Assembly (NCBI RefSeq): GCF_001424545.1
Contig: NZ_LMQL01000010.1
Span: forward strand, 362,673-426,672
Direction: 5' to 3'
Length of the DNA stretch: 64,000 nt
Source of the DNA: Ramlibacter sp. Leaf400
GTDB taxonomy: Bacteria; Pseudomonadota; Gammaproteobacteria; Burkholderiales; Burkholderiaceae_C
Shown here: piece after piece, positions 1 through 17,702 of the stretch
Layout: each line of letters starts with the position of its first letter
Position numbering within the stretch: position 1 is the stretch's first letter
Translations under genes and position numbers: made by a program
The notes under the pieces: generated by a model
Told to the model about the DNA's origin: nothing
What the model saw: the letters and a program-made list of their open reading frames with translations, nothing else
The model's database searches: none

Positions 1-146
1 TTGTCGAACAGCGTCGCCAGCACGCGCACGCCCGCCTTGCGCAGGGACTCCGAGAATGCGCGGACCTCGGCCTGGAGCGCCTCGCGGCCGAGCGCCAGCC
101 CCGCCCCGCCCGCCACGGCCACCGCGCCCGGATCGGCGGGCATCAT
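1..146 (-). CDS. AMP-binding (acyl-CoA synthetase-like) protein, N-terminal fragment
   Basis: Only the first 48 codons are inside the window; the gene runs off the left edge. The start ATG overlaps the stop of the upstream hemolysin-family gene in an ATGA (4 nt), so the two are translationally coupled. The visible peptide starts MMPADPGAVAVAGGAG and continues with a helix ending VRVLATLFDN. This resembles the N-terminus of AMP-dependent synthetases that sit beside thermostable-hemolysin genes in other proteobacteria. No AMP-binding motif lies in the visible part, so the family call rests mostly on gene order. Confidence 0.55.
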   Translation of the reverse strand, partial: MMPADPGAVAVAGGAGLALGREALQAEVRAFSESLRKAGVRVLATLFD

Positions 147-775
147 GCGGACCGCGCGGCGCGCCGCTGGAGGTGCCGCAGCGCTTGCGGCAGGTGCCCG
201 GCGACCACGACCGGCCGATGTTCGTAATACGAGCCCCAATGCCGCGCGGCCTCGCCCAGCGTGGCGGGATCGGCGGGCGCGAGGGACAGCGGTGCGATGC
301 CCATGCGCAGCAGCAGCCGGCGCAGTTCCTGCGTGAGCGTGCTCACCACCCACCGGTAGCCGAGGCCCGCGAGGTGCGGGCCGAGGCGGGCGATCAGCTG
401 CCACCCCTGGCCGGCCTGCACCGATGCCAGGTGGCCCACTTCCACGATGCAGGTGCGCGCGGGCGCCCTGGCGGCGTGGGGGGCCAGCACGGCCTCGACC
501 GGAAGGGCCAGATAGTGCTCCAGGAACAGCGGCTCGGCGCCGGCGTCGCGGTACCCCGCCGCCGCAACGATGCAACCGCCCTCGCGCAGCGAAACGAGCG
601 AGGTCGCAAACTGCTCCACGCGCGCGCCGAAGCGGTGGCGGTAGACGCCGGCGATGAATGATTCCACCTCGCCGCGACCCTCGGCGCCGGGCGGGTGGAC
701 GGTCATCCTGGTCGGCTGCGTTGCCAGCGTGCCGGTGCCTCCGCTGCTGAAGTGGTGGGGCAGGTTCCTGGACAT
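143..775 (-). CDS. Thermostable hemolysin family protein
   Basis: Protein of 210 aa. The core resembles the T_hemolysin family, which is thought to share the GNAT/autoinducer-synthase fold: a substrate-like region (ESFIAGVYRHRFGARV), a strand with R/E residues, the segment RTCIVEVGHLAS, and a C-terminal HWGSYYEHRPVVVAG. The start at 775 is chosen over a longer frame beginning at 832 because GGGAG lies 7-8 nt upstream of it. The gene overlaps the AMP-ligase start by 4 nt. Despite the family name, haemolytic activity is not implied. The family has been suggested to make acylated small molecules together with its ligase neighbour, which is an inference here. Confidence 0.75.
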   Translation of the reverse strand: MSRNLPHHFSSGGTGTLATQPTRMTVHPPGAEGRGEVESFIAGVYRHRFGARVEQFATSLVSLREGGCIVAAAGYRDAGAEPLFLEHYLALPVEAVLAPHAARAPARTCIVEVGHLASVQAGQGWQLIARLGPHLAGLGYRWVVSTLTQELRRLLLRMGIAPLSLAPADPATLGEAARHWGSYYEHRPVVVAGHLPQALRHLQRRAARSA

Positions 776-949
776 GCGATCTCCCTCGTTGGCCCGGATC
801 CGGGCATGCGGGGGATGCTCGCGCTGGAACATTAACGAGGGATTAAGGGCGCCTCGGCGTTACGGGAAGCCAACTCGACGGTGCTTCGATGGCTCGCGCA
901 TCGCGCGCCAGAATGCGCGCGGGAACTCGTGGGGGAAAGGCTAAAAGCA

Positions 950-981
950 AAGCCCCGTAAGTTGTTGCTCTTACGGGGCTT
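950..981 (-). terminator. Rho-independent terminator of tRNA-Ser
   Basis: Perfect 12-bp inverted repeat AAGCCCCGTAAG / CTTACGGGGCTT with an 8-nt loop, 17 nt beyond the 3' end of tRNA-Ser on the minus strand. It is followed there by a short T-rich tract (TTGCTTTTAG). Confidence 0.75.
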
Positions 982-998
982 CTTGCATGCAATCACTC

Positions 999-1089
999 TG
1001 GCGGAGAGGGCGGGATTCGAACCCGCGGAGGGCTATTAACCCTCACACGCTTTCCAGGCGTGCGACTTAAACCGCTCATCCACCTCTCC
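999..1089 (-). tRNA. tRNA-Ser (anticodon GGA)
   Basis: The minus strand folds as a class II tRNA. The acceptor stem is GGAGAGG/CCTCTCC, and the anticodon loop CTGGAAA (anticodon GGA, plus-strand 1053-1055) sits on a GC-rich stem. A long variable arm (GAGGGTTAATAGCCCTC) and a GGTTCGAATCC T-arm follow. The discriminator is G and the terminal CCA is encoded (999-1001). The long variable arm fits serine, and GGA reads UCC/UCU codons. Confidence 0.95.
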
Positions 1090-1140
1090 TGCGAGCCCGC
1101 AATTGTAGCAGCGGCCCCCTGCCCTTCCGGGCGCAGCTGA

Positions 1141-10267
<9,127 letters not shown>

Positions 10268-10499
10268 TTGATTTGGTCCCCAATACGTAAGCGCCCGTCA
10301 CGGATGACGGGAAGGTGGCGCAGCGTAGTGATTTCCGACGGATGAGGCAACCTCGGCCATGCACCGATGGCCTGCAAAGCCAATGCCGGCGCGGGTCGTA
10401 GGACGGCGCCTACAGCAAGTGGGCCACGCGTACTACAGGTCAGCAGGAAGCCTCAATGACAGCAAAGTAGGTGCACTGCGCATGCGAGGTGTAAACAAA
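10268..10499. other. Intergenic region between poly-HAMP kinase and livK-like gene
   Basis: It holds the leader and presumably the promoter of the kinase gene on the minus strand. No convincing -35/-10 pair or protein-coding frame was seen. A short plus-strand frame at 10359-10547 has no ribosome site and unusual composition, and was not accepted. Confidence 0.4.
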
Positions 10500-10523
10500 A
10501 AAGGCCACCTTGCGGTGGCCTTT
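10500..10523 (-). terminator. Rho-independent terminator of the livK-like gene
   Basis: AAAGGCCACC-GCAA-GGTGGCCTTT on the minus strand, followed by TTTTG. It lies about 20 nt beyond the stop codon of the binding-protein gene. Confidence 0.85.
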
Positions 10524-10543
10524 CAGAGATCGGAAGCGATCAG

Positions 10544-11668
10544 TTAGAGCGGGGCCTTCTTGCCACCCTTGTAGGTGTACAGCGTGGTGGCCGGGTTCTT
10601 CAGCTCGCCGTTCGGCTCGAACGCGATGGTGGCCGTGACGCCCTTGTAGTTGGCCTTCTTCAGCTCCGGGATGTACTTCTTGGGATCCGTGGAGTTGGCA
10701 CGCTTCATGGCATCGACCAGCACGAAGGTGGCGTCGTAGGTGTACGGGCTGTAGACCTGGAACTGGTTGGGGTACTTGGTGTCGTACTTGGTCTTCCAGG
10801 CCTTGCCGCCGGGCATCTTGTCCAGCGAGGCGCCGCCTTCGGCGCAGATCACGTTCTCGAGCGTCTTGGCACCGGCGGCCAGCTTGATGATCTCGGACGT
10901 GCAGATGCCGTCGCCGCCGAAGTACTTGACGTTGGCCAGGCCCAGTTGCTCCATCTGGCGCAGCATCGGGCCGGCTTGCGGGTCCATGCCGCCGTAGAAG
11001 ATGGCGTCGGGGGCCTTGGCCTTGATGGCGGTCAGGATCGCCATGAAGTCGGTGGCCTTGTCGGTCGTGAACTGCTCGTCCACGATCTGCATGCCCTTGG
11101 ACTGCGCGGTCTTCTTGAACACCTCGGCCACGCCCTGGCCATAGGCCGTGCGGTCGTCGATGATGGCGACCTTCTTGAGCTTGAGCGTGTCGGCCGCGTG
11201 CAGGGCCAGCGCAGCGCCCAGGGCGTTGTCGTTGGCGATGATGCGGAACGTGGTGTTGTAGTTCGGCTTGGTCAGGTTGGGGTTGGTGGCCGCGCCGGTG
11301 ACGTGCGGGATGCCGCAGTCGTTGTACACCTTGGAAGCGGGGATGGTGGTGCCCGAGTTCAGGTGACCCACCACGCCGGCGACCTTGGAGTCGCACAGCT
11401 TCTGGGCGGCGGCCGTGCCCTGCTTGGGATCGGCGGCGTCGTCTTCGGCCTGGATCTCGAACTTGACCTTCTGGCCGCCGATGGTGACGCCCTGGGTGTT
11501 CAGTTCTTCCAGCGCCATGCGGACGCCGTTCTCGTTGTCCTTGCCGTAGTGCGCCTGCGCACCGGAAACGGGAGCAACGTGGCCGATCTTGACCACTTGC
11601 TGTGCCGCGGCGACGCCGCACACGGCGGCGATGGCGGCAGCGACCGTCAGCTTCATCTTCATCTGCAT
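10544..11668 (-). CDS. Branched-chain amino acid-type ABC transporter substrate-binding protein
   Basis: Periplasmic binding protein of 374 aa in the LivK/LivJ family. The signal peptide is MQMKMKLTVAAAIAAVCGVAAAQ. The mature part begins QVVKIGHVAPVSGAQAHYG, with the family features NGVRMALEELN, VAGVVGHLNSGTTIPAS, IDDRTAYGQGVAE and FYGGMDPQAGPMLRQM. The ATG at 11668 is chosen because GGAGG lies about 8 nt upstream; a longer frame from 11821 has no ribosome site. No permease or ATPase genes adjoin it, so it is an orphan subunit that must use Liv components elsewhere. The exact ligand is not determinable. Confidence 0.93.
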   Translation of the reverse strand: MQMKMKLTVAAAIAAVCGVAAAQQVVKIGHVAPVSGAQAHYGKDNENGVRMALEELNTQGVTIGGQKVKFEIQAEDDAADPKQGTAAAQKLCDSKVAGVVGHLNSGTTIPASKVYNDCGIPHVTGAATNPNLTKPNYNTTFRIIANDNALGAALALHAADTLKLKKVAIIDDRTAYGQGVAEVFKKTAQSKGMQIVDEQFTTDKATDFMAILTAIKAKAPDAIFYGGMDPQAGPMLRQMEQLGLANVKYFGGDGICTSEIIKLAAGAKTLENVICAEGGASLDKMPGGKAWKTKYDTKYPNQFQVYSPYTYDATFVLVDAMKRANSTDPKKYIPELKKANYKGVTATIAFEPNGELKNPATTLYTYKGGKKAPL

Positions 11669-11834
11669 GGGGAAACCTCCGAAAGTGAGAAAGGGGTTGA
11701 GATTTGTTGTGAGCTCAACGGGCGCGAACATATCGCAATTTCCGGGCCCAAACCATAGGGGGAAAGCAGGACGCCGGCTTGCGGCCTCGTGCGTTGGCCG
11801 GGATTCGAAAGCCCGCGCCAATGGGTGTGCTGCC

Positions 11835-12143
11835 TCAGCCTTGGGGGCCGGGGCCGGGGCCGCGGTCGCCGGCCCCGAGCTCCTCGGCGATCGCCTCGGC
11901 CACCGCCTGCGTGACCACCGCTTCGATCTGCTCGCGCAGCGCCGGCGCCAGCGCGCGACTGTGCTCCAGCACCACGCTGGCGATGGCTTCGCGCAGGCGC
12001 CGGTCCAGGGTGAGGTCGACCCGCTGCATCACGCGGTGGACCAGCTGCTCCTCGTTGAGGCGCTCGGCCGCCACCGGAGCCGGCGTGCCCGGCACCACTT
12101 CGGTGAGCGTGGGCACGTACCGGGGCGGCAGGCGCGTCGCCAT
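11835..12143 (-). CDS. Hypothetical protein, last gene of pepA-holC operon
   Basis: Small protein of 102 aa: a Pro-rich start (MATRLPPRYVPTLTEVVPG), then a helical stretch (LVHRVMQRVDLTLDRRLREAIASVV, LREQIEAVVTQAVAEAI) and a Gly/Pro tail. It is not recognised, and no catalytic motif was seen. The start overlaps the holC stop in TGATG, implying coupled translation. Similar small genes follow holC in Burkholderiales, which supports its being real. Confidence 0.7.
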   Translation of the reverse strand: MATRLPPRYVPTLTEVVPGTPAPVAAERLNEEQLVHRVMQRVDLTLDRRLREAIASVVLEHSRALAPALREQIEAVVTQAVAEAIAEELGAGDRGPGPGPQG

Positions 12144-12574
12144 CACTGGGCCTGCGCCAGGTCGTGCCGCACGATGGCGTAGCCGCGGTCGGCGTAGTGC
12201 TTCCAGCGCTGGCGCGCCTGCATCCGGTCGCCGTCGTCCTGCGTGACCACTTCGATCAGTCGCTCGAAGCGCTCGAAGCCCTCGGGCAGGCCCTCGCCCA
12301 GGTTGACCAGCACCTGCTGGTGCGGCGCGCTGCGCGGCGCCTCGGCCAGCACGATGGGACTGCGCGCCTGCACGCGCTGGCCCTGGGCCGAGGCGTGGCT
12401 GTGCGGGATGAAGTCGAGCGCACCGAACGTCCACAGCGTGGTGTCCAGCTCGCGCAGTTGTTCCGGGCTTCCCGTCACCACCACGCGCGAGCCGGCGCCG
12501 AACGCCTTGCGCAGCAACCGGCAGGCATAACCCAGCTTGTCCGGCGCGTTGAAGTGGAACGAGATCTCCGTCAT
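12143..12574 (-). CDS. holC: DNA polymerase III subunit chi
   Basis: Protein of 143 aa matching HolC: MTEISFHFNAPDKLGYACRLLRKAF at the N-terminus, then VVVTGSPEQLRELDTTLWTFGALDFIPH and VLVNLGEGLPEGFERFERLIEVV. The subunit bridges the clamp loader and single-strand binding protein. It lies 7 nt downstream of pepA, an arrangement conserved in proteobacteria. Start ATG at 12574. Confidence 0.93.
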   Translation of the reverse strand: MTEISFHFNAPDKLGYACRLLRKAFGAGSRVVVTGSPEQLRELDTTLWTFGALDFIPHSHASAQGQRVQARSPIVLAEAPRSAPHQQVLVNLGEGLPEGFERFERLIEVVTQDDGDRMQARQRWKHYADRGYAIVRHDLAQAQ

Positions 12575-12581
12575 GCCTTTC

Positions 12582-14105
12582 TCAGGCCGCGACCTTGCGG
12601 CGTGCTGCCGGTTTGCCGGCCTTGGCCACCTTCGCGCCGGCCTTCGCTTGCGTCTTCGATTCCGGTTTCGATTGCGCCAGCAGGTAGTGCACCAGCAGGC
12701 CCACCGGCCGCCCGGTGGAACCCTTGGCCGCCCCGCCCTTCCACGCCGTGCCGGCGATGTCCAGGTGCGCCCACGGGTACTTGGCCGCGAAGCGCTGCAG
12801 GAACTTGGCCGCGGTGATGGCGCCGCCGGGCCGGCCGGCCACGTTGGCCATGTCGGCGAAATTGGTCTTCAGTCCTTCGCCGTATTCGTCGTCCAGCGGC
12901 ATGCGCCAGCACAGGTCGAAGGCCGACTCGCCCGCCTGCTGCAGCGCGCCTGCGAGCGCATCGTCGGTGGAGAACAGGCCGCTGCGCACCCCGCCCAGCG
13001 CGATCATGCAGGCGCCGGTGAGCGTGGCGACGTCGATCACCGCGCGCGGCTTGAACTTCTCCGCGTAGGTCAGCGCATCGCAGAGGATCAGGCGCCCTTC
13101 GGCGTCGGTGTTCAGCACCTCGATGGTCTGCCCGCTCATGCTGGTGACCACGTCGCCCGGCTTCATCGCGCGGCCATCGGGCAGGTTCTCGCAGCTGGGG
13201 ATCAGGCCGATGACGTTGAGGGCCGGGCGCAGGTCGCCCAGCGCGCGGAAGGTGCCCAGCACGCTGGCCGCGCCGCCCATGTCGAACTTCATCTCGTCCA
13301 TCTCGCCCGCGGGCTTGATGGAGATGCCGCCGCTGTCGAAGGTGATGCCCTTGCCGACCAGCACCACGGGCGCCTCCGACGCGGCGGCGCCCTGGTAGCG
13401 CAGCACGATGAACCGCAGCGGCTCCTCGGACCCGCGGGCCACCGCCATGAAGGAGCCCATGCCCAGTTTGGCGACCTCCTTGGGGCCCAGCACCTCGCAC
13501 TGGAAGCCGTGGGCCTTGGCGAGCTTCCTGGCTTCTTCGCCCAGGCGCGTGGGCGTGGCCAGGTTGGGCGGCATGTTGCCGAGTTCACGCGCCATCTCGA
13601 TGCCGTTGGCGGCGCCGCGCGCCGAGTCGAACGCGGTGCGCAGCGAGCCGGCGTCCTGCGCCACCGCGATGGTGACGCGATCGAGCTCGCGGCCTTCCGG
13701 CTTGCTCTTGGTGGCCACGTAGACGTAGCTGGCCTCGGCGGTGGCGGCCACGGCGGCCCGCACCGCATCGTCGCCCGCGCCCTGCGGCAGGCAGATGACG
13801 AGGCGCTTGACCGACTTCATGCGAAGCCCGGTCACGGCCGCCTGCACTGCGGTCTGGATGCGCTTGCCCGAACCGTCGCCGGCGCCGGCGAACACGACGC
13901 GCGCCGCGCCCACGCCGGGCATGCGGTAGGCCTGCAGCAGCTTGCCCGGCTTGGGCTCGAAATCGCCGGCCTTGCGCGCGTCCTGCACCAGGCGCGACAG
14001 CGGATCCGCGGCCCCCTTGAAGTCCTCCGGCACCACCACCACCAGGGCATCGCATTTCTGTGCGGCGGCTTCTGCCAGCCCCAGGGTCTTGAGTTCGAAG
14101 TCCAT
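12582..14105 (-). CDS. pepA: Leucyl aminopeptidase (cytosol aminopeptidase A)
   Basis: Dimetal M17 peptidase of 507 aa that releases N-terminal residues. All expected metal and catalytic residues are visible: K252 and D257 in GKGITFDSGG, K264, D275 in MKFDMGG, and D334/E336/R338 in NTDAEGRL. These sit at a constant offset of 18 from E. coli PepA (K270, D275, K282, D293, D352, E354, R356). The C-terminus is a Lys/Ala-rich tail. The gene is divergent from lptF (44 nt between starts) and followed by holC, the conserved order. Confidence 0.97.
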   Translation of the reverse strand: MDFELKTLGLAEAAAQKCDALVVVVPEDFKGAADPLSRLVQDARKAGDFEPKPGKLLQAYRMPGVGAARVVFAGAGDGSGKRIQTAVQAAVTGLRMKSVKRLVICLPQGAGDDAVRAAVAATAEASYVYVATKSKPEGRELDRVTIAVAQDAGSLRTAFDSARGAANGIEMARELGNMPPNLATPTRLGEEARKLAKAHGFQCEVLGPKEVAKLGMGSFMAVARGSEEPLRFIVLRYQGAAASEAPVVLVGKGITFDSGGISIKPAGEMDEMKFDMGGAASVLGTFRALGDLRPALNVIGLIPSCENLPDGRAMKPGDVVTSMSGQTIEVLNTDAEGRLILCDALTYAEKFKPRAVIDVATLTGACMIALGGVRSGLFSTDDALAGALQQAGESAFDLCWRMPLDDEYGEGLKTNFADMANVAGRPGGAITAAKFLQRFAAKYPWAHLDIAGTAWKGGAAKGSTGRPVGLLVHYLLAQSKPESKTQAKAGAKVAKAGKPAARRKVAA

Positions 14106-14149
14106 AATCGGCGGTTGTTTTTCGTTCGCGAGTTCAGCGGTCCGCGCCG

Positions 14150-15250
14150 ATGTTATTCCATTCCTCCCTGCGCAAAGAGCTGGCCCGAAGTTTCGGCGCG
14201 ACCCTGGTGGTGCTGGTCACGATCGTCATGACGATGACCCTGATCCGCACGCTGGGCCAGGCCAACCGCGGCAGCGTGAACCCGCAGGAAATCCTGATGG
14301 TCATGGGCTATACGGTGCTCGGCTACCTGCCGCCGATCCTCACGCTGTGCCTGTTCATCGCCATCGTCGGCACGCTCTCGCGCATGTACGGCGACAGCGA
14401 GATGGTGATCTGGTTCTCCGCCGGCCGCGGGCTGTCGGCGCTGGTGCGGCCGCTGCTCGGTTTCGCCTGGCCGATCCTCGCGGCCGTGGCGGTGCTGGCC
14501 CTCCTGATCTGGCCTTGGGCCAACCAGCAGACGCAGGAGCTGAAGGACCGCTACGGCAGCCGCGGCGACCTGGAGCGAGTGGCGCCCGGCCAGTTCCAGG
14601 AGTCCGCCAGCGGCACGCGGGTGTTCTTCCTGGACAAGGACACGCCGGACAACAAGTCGGGCAAGAACATCTTCATCTCCACCGTCGAGAAGGGCAAGCA
14701 GACTGTCACGTCCGCGCGCACCGGGCGGGTGGTGACCGAGGGCGAGCGCCAGTTCCTGCTGCTCGGCGACGGCCAGCGGCTGGAAACCACGGTCGAAGGC
14801 GGCCAGCTGAAGATCAGCGAGTTCCAGGAGCTGGGCAACCAGGTGGGCGGCCCGCAGCTCGGACCGCAGGACAGCCTGCCCACCAAGGCGCGGTCCACCG
14901 CGCTGCTGCTGGTGGACCGCTCGCGCGGCAACCTGGGTGAGCTGGCCTGGCGCATCGGCCTGGCGCTGGCGGCGTTCAACTTCGTCGTGATCGCCATCAC
15001 GGTGTCCAGTGTCAACCCGCGCGCCGGGCGCAGCGGCAACCTGGTGTTCGCGCTGTTCGCCTTCATCGTCTACTACAACCTGCTCAACCTGGGCCAGGGC
15101 TGGATCGGCTCCGGTCGGGTCAGCTTCACCGCCTTCATGCTGGTCCTGCACGGCGGCGTGTTCCTGCTGTCGGCGCTCTGGCTGGGCAAGCAGCACAACA
15201 ACTGGGGCTGGGGGCGGATCCGCCGGACCTCCGCTGGGGCCGGCGCTTGA
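14150..15250 (+). CDS. lptF: LPS export ABC transporter permease LptF
   Basis: Inner-membrane permease of 366 aa in the YjgP/YjgQ family. Three N-terminal membrane segments (FGATLVVLVTIVMTMTLIRTL and following), a periplasmic beta-jellyroll region (about 110-260), then three C-terminal segments. With LptG and the ATPase LptB it extracts lipopolysaccharide from the inner membrane. The stop overlaps the TTG start of lptG (TTGA). Confidence 0.95.
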   Translation: MLFHSSLRKELARSFGATLVVLVTIVMTMTLIRTLGQANRGSVNPQEILMVMGYTVLGYLPPILTLCLFIAIVGTLSRMYGDSEMVIWFSAGRGLSALVRPLLGFAWPILAAVAVLALLIWPWANQQTQELKDRYGSRGDLERVAPGQFQESASGTRVFFLDKDTPDNKSGKNIFISTVEKGKQTVTSARTGRVVTEGERQFLLLGDGQRLETTVEGGQLKISEFQELGNQVGGPQLGPQDSLPTKARSTALLLVDRSRGNLGELAWRIGLALAAFNFVVIAITVSSVNPRAGRSGNLVFALFAFIVYYNLLNLGQGWIGSGRVSFTAFMLVLHGGVFLLSALWLGKQHNNWGWGRIRRTSAGAGA

Positions 15251-16344
15251 ACACGATCCGCCGACTCATCTACCGCGAGGTGCTGGCCGCGGTGCTGTTC
15301 GTGGCCGCGGGCTTCCTGGCCCTCTTCTTCTTCTTCGACTTCGTCGAGGAGCTGCCCAACGTGGGCCGCGGCGTCAGCCCCTACCGCCTGACGCAGGCGC
15401 TGCTGTACGTGACGCTGCTGCTGCCCAGCCACCTCTACGAGCTGCTGCCCATCGCCGTGCTGATCGGCACCATCTTCGTGATGGCGCGGCTGGCGCAAAG
15501 CTCCGAGTACACCATCCTGCGCACCAGCGGCCTGGGGCCGGGGCGGGCGCTGCGCACCCTGCTCGCGCTGGGCCTGGCCTTCACCGCCCTCACCTTCGCG
15601 GCCGGCGACTACCTGGCCCCCGCCGCGGACAAGGCCGCCCAGTTGCTGCGCGCGCGCTTCCAGGGCCGCATCAGCATCGGACAGACCGGCGCCTGGCTGA
15701 AGGAGCGCCAGCAGCAGTCCACCTACAACGTGAACGTGTCGTCCCTGGCGCCCGACGGCTCGATGCAGGACGTGCGCCTCTTCCAGGCCGACGACCGCGG
15801 CTTCCTGGTCAGCATCACGGTGGCACCGAAGGCCAGTTTCCAGCGGGGCGCGTGGCTGCTGCAGGGCGCCGAGATCACGCGCTTCCAGACCCGCTCCACC
15901 GCGCCGAAGGTCGAGCGCAGCACGACGCCGCAGGTGCGCTGGGCCACCGAGATCACGCAGGAGATGGTGTCGGTGGCGCTGCTCAAGCCGAACCGCATGA
16001 GCACGCTGGACCTGTTCAACTACATCCAGCACCTGGAGCAGAACGGCCAGACCTCGCAGCGCTACGAGATCGAGTTCTGGCGCAAGGTCTTCTACCCCCT
16101 CAGCTGCCTGGTGATGGTGGTGCTGGCCCTGCCCTTCGCGTACCTGCACTTCCGCTCGGGCGGCATCACGACGTACGTGTTCGGCGGCGTGCTGATCGGC
16201 ATCAGCTTCTTCCTGCTGAACAACGTGTTCGGCTACGTGGGCAACCTGCGCAACTGGTGGCCCTGGCTGACGGCGGCGGCGCCCGGGTTGCTCTATTCGC
16301 TGCTGTCGCTGGCCGCTTTCAGCTGGCTGGTCTTGCGACGATGA
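15247..16344 (+). CDS. lptG: LPS export ABC transporter permease LptG
   Basis: Protein of 365 aa with the same fold as LptF: N-terminal segments around LAAVLFVAAGFLALFFFFDFVEELP, a periplasmic domain, and a C-terminal membrane bundle starting VFYPLSCLVMVVLALPFAYLHFRSGG. It starts with TTG at 15247, overlapping the lptF stop by 4 nt. The partner of LptF is needed for outer-membrane LPS. Its stop overlaps the cbiX start in ATGA. Confidence 0.95.
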   Translation: MNTIRRLIYREVLAAVLFVAAGFLALFFFFDFVEELPNVGRGVSPYRLTQALLYVTLLLPSHLYELLPIAVLIGTIFVMARLAQSSEYTILRTSGLGPGRALRTLLALGLAFTALTFAAGDYLAPAADKAAQLLRARFQGRISIGQTGAWLKERQQQSTYNVNVSSLAPDGSMQDVRLFQADDRGFLVSITVAPKASFQRGAWLLQGAEITRFQTRSTAPKVERSTTPQVRWATEITQEMVSVALLKPNRMSTLDLFNYIQHLEQNGQTSQRYEIEFWRKVFYPLSCLVMVVLALPFAYLHFRSGGITTYVFGGVLIGISFFLLNNVFGYVGNLRNWWPWLTAAAPGLLYSLLSLAAFSWLVLRR

Positions 16345-16715
16345 CGCGGCGAGCGGTGATCCTGTTCGGGCATGGCTCGCGCGACCCCGCGTGGCGGGCG
16401 CCGATGGACGCCCTGACGCGCCGCATCGGCGAGCTGGCGCCCGGGACGCCCGTGGTCTGCGCATTCCTCGAACTGCAGGCGCCGGACTTCGCGGCGGCCG
16501 TCTCCCAGCTGGTGGACGACGGCGCTGGGCACCTCACCGTGCTGCCGATGTTCCTCGGCGTCGGCAAGCATGCGCGGGAAGACTTGCCGCGGCTCGTCGA
16601 GGCTGCGCAAACCGCGCACCCGGGCCTTTCGTTCCGCGTCCTGCCCTCGGTGGGCGAGCGGGCCGACGTGCTGGAACTGCTGGCCGCGGCCGCCCTGCAG
16701 CAGGTCGGCCCTTAG
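16341..16715 (+). CDS. cbiX: Sirohydrochlorin chelatase-like protein (CbiX)
   Basis: Protein of 124 aa, the short CbiX type. The N-terminal ILFGHGSRDPAWRAP carries the metal-binding His typical of CbiX, and a second conserved stretch reads LTVLPMFLGVGKHARED. It probably inserts a metal into sirohydrochlorin for siroheme. The start ATG overlaps the lptG stop (ATGA). The following cysB-like regulator fits a role with sulfite or nitrite reductase, although that link is inference. Confidence 0.88.
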   Translation: MTRRAVILFGHGSRDPAWRAPMDALTRRIGELAPGTPVVCAFLELQAPDFAAAVSQLVDDGAGHLTVLPMFLGVGKHAREDLPRLVEAAQTAHPGLSFRVLPSVGERADVLELLAAAALQQVGP

Positions 16716-16757
16716 ACGATTCCTGCATAATAGGTTCTTCCTTAAGATGCATCCGGC

Positions 16758-17702
16758 ATGAACCTCCATCAATTCCGCTTCGTCCAGGAAGCGGCCCGCC
16801 GCAACCTCAACCTGACGGAAGCGGCCAAGGCGCTCCACACCTCGCAGCCGGGTGTGTCCAAGGCCATCATCGAACTCGAAGAAGAACTGGGCGTGGAGAT
16901 CTTCGCCCGGCACGGCAAGCGCCTGAAGCGCATCACCGAGCCTGGCCAGCACGTGCTGCGCAGCATCGAGCTGATCATGCGCGAGGTGGGCAACCTCAAG
17001 CGCATCGGCGAGCAGTTCAGCGCCGAGGACAGCGGCACCCTCTCCATCGCCACCACCCACACCCAGGCGCGCTACGTGCTGCCGGTGCCGGTGGCCAGGC
17101 TGCGCGAGGCCTACCCCAAGGTGAACGTCAGCCTGCACCAGGGCTCGCCCGACCAGGTGGCCCGGATGGTGATCGACGAGACGGCCGAGATCGGCATCGC
17201 CACCGAGTCGCTGTCCGACTACCAGGAGCTGGTCACGCTGCCCTGCTACGAATGGCAGCACGTGCTGGTGATGCCGCTGGACCATCCGCTGGTGGCCAAG
17301 GAGCGCATCAGCCTGGAGGACCTGGCGTCCGAGCCGATCATCACCTACCACCCCTCCTTCACCGGGCGCACGCGCATCGACACCGCCTTCGCCACCCGCA
17401 AGCTGGAGCCGCGCATCGCGCTCGAGGCGATCGATTCCGACGTGATCAAGACCTACGTGCGCCTGGGCCTGGGCATCGGCATCGTGGCCGAGATGGCGGT
17501 GCGCGACGACGGCCAGAACGCCGACCTGGCGGTGCGGCCGCTGGGCACGCTGTTCGGCCAGAACGTCGCCCGCGTCGCCTTCAAGCGCAGCGCCTACCTG
17601 CGCAACTTCGTCTTCCATTTCGCCGAGCTGCTGTCCAGCCGGCTCGACCGCAACCTGATCGCCAAGGCCATGACCGGCCACGTGAACGACTATGAGCTCT
17701 GA
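16758..17702 (+). CDS. cysB: CysB-family LysR transcriptional regulator
   Basis: Protein of 314 aa. The N-terminal helix-turn-helix reads NLNLTEAAKALHTSQPGVSKAI, the CysB/Cbl signature. The effector domain contains TTHTQARYVLP, the CysB ligand segment, and PSFTGRTRID. It is expected to activate sulfur-assimilation genes in response to N-acetylserine and sulfate/thiosulfate status. It overlaps the next gene by 11 nt, so an aminotransferase is coupled to it. Confidence 0.92.
   Translation: MNLHQFRFVQEAARRNLNLTEAAKALHTSQPGVSKAIIELEEELGVEIFARHGKRLKRITEPGQHVLRSIELIMREVGNLKRIGEQFSAEDSGTLSIATTHTQARYVLPVPVARLREAYPKVNVSLHQGSPDQVARMVIDETAEIGIATESLSDYQELVTLPCYEWQHVLVMPLDHPLVAKERISLEDLASEPIITYHPSFTGRTRIDTAFATRKLEPRIALEAIDSDVIKTYVRLGLGIGIVAEMAVRDDGQNADLAVRPLGTLFGQNVARVAFKRSAYLRNFVFHFAELLSSRLDRNLIAKAMTGHVNDYEL

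Noticed and set aside
10359-10547. A 62-codon plus-strand frame near the livK-like gene
   Set aside because: It overlaps the livK terminator and end of that gene; no start signal.
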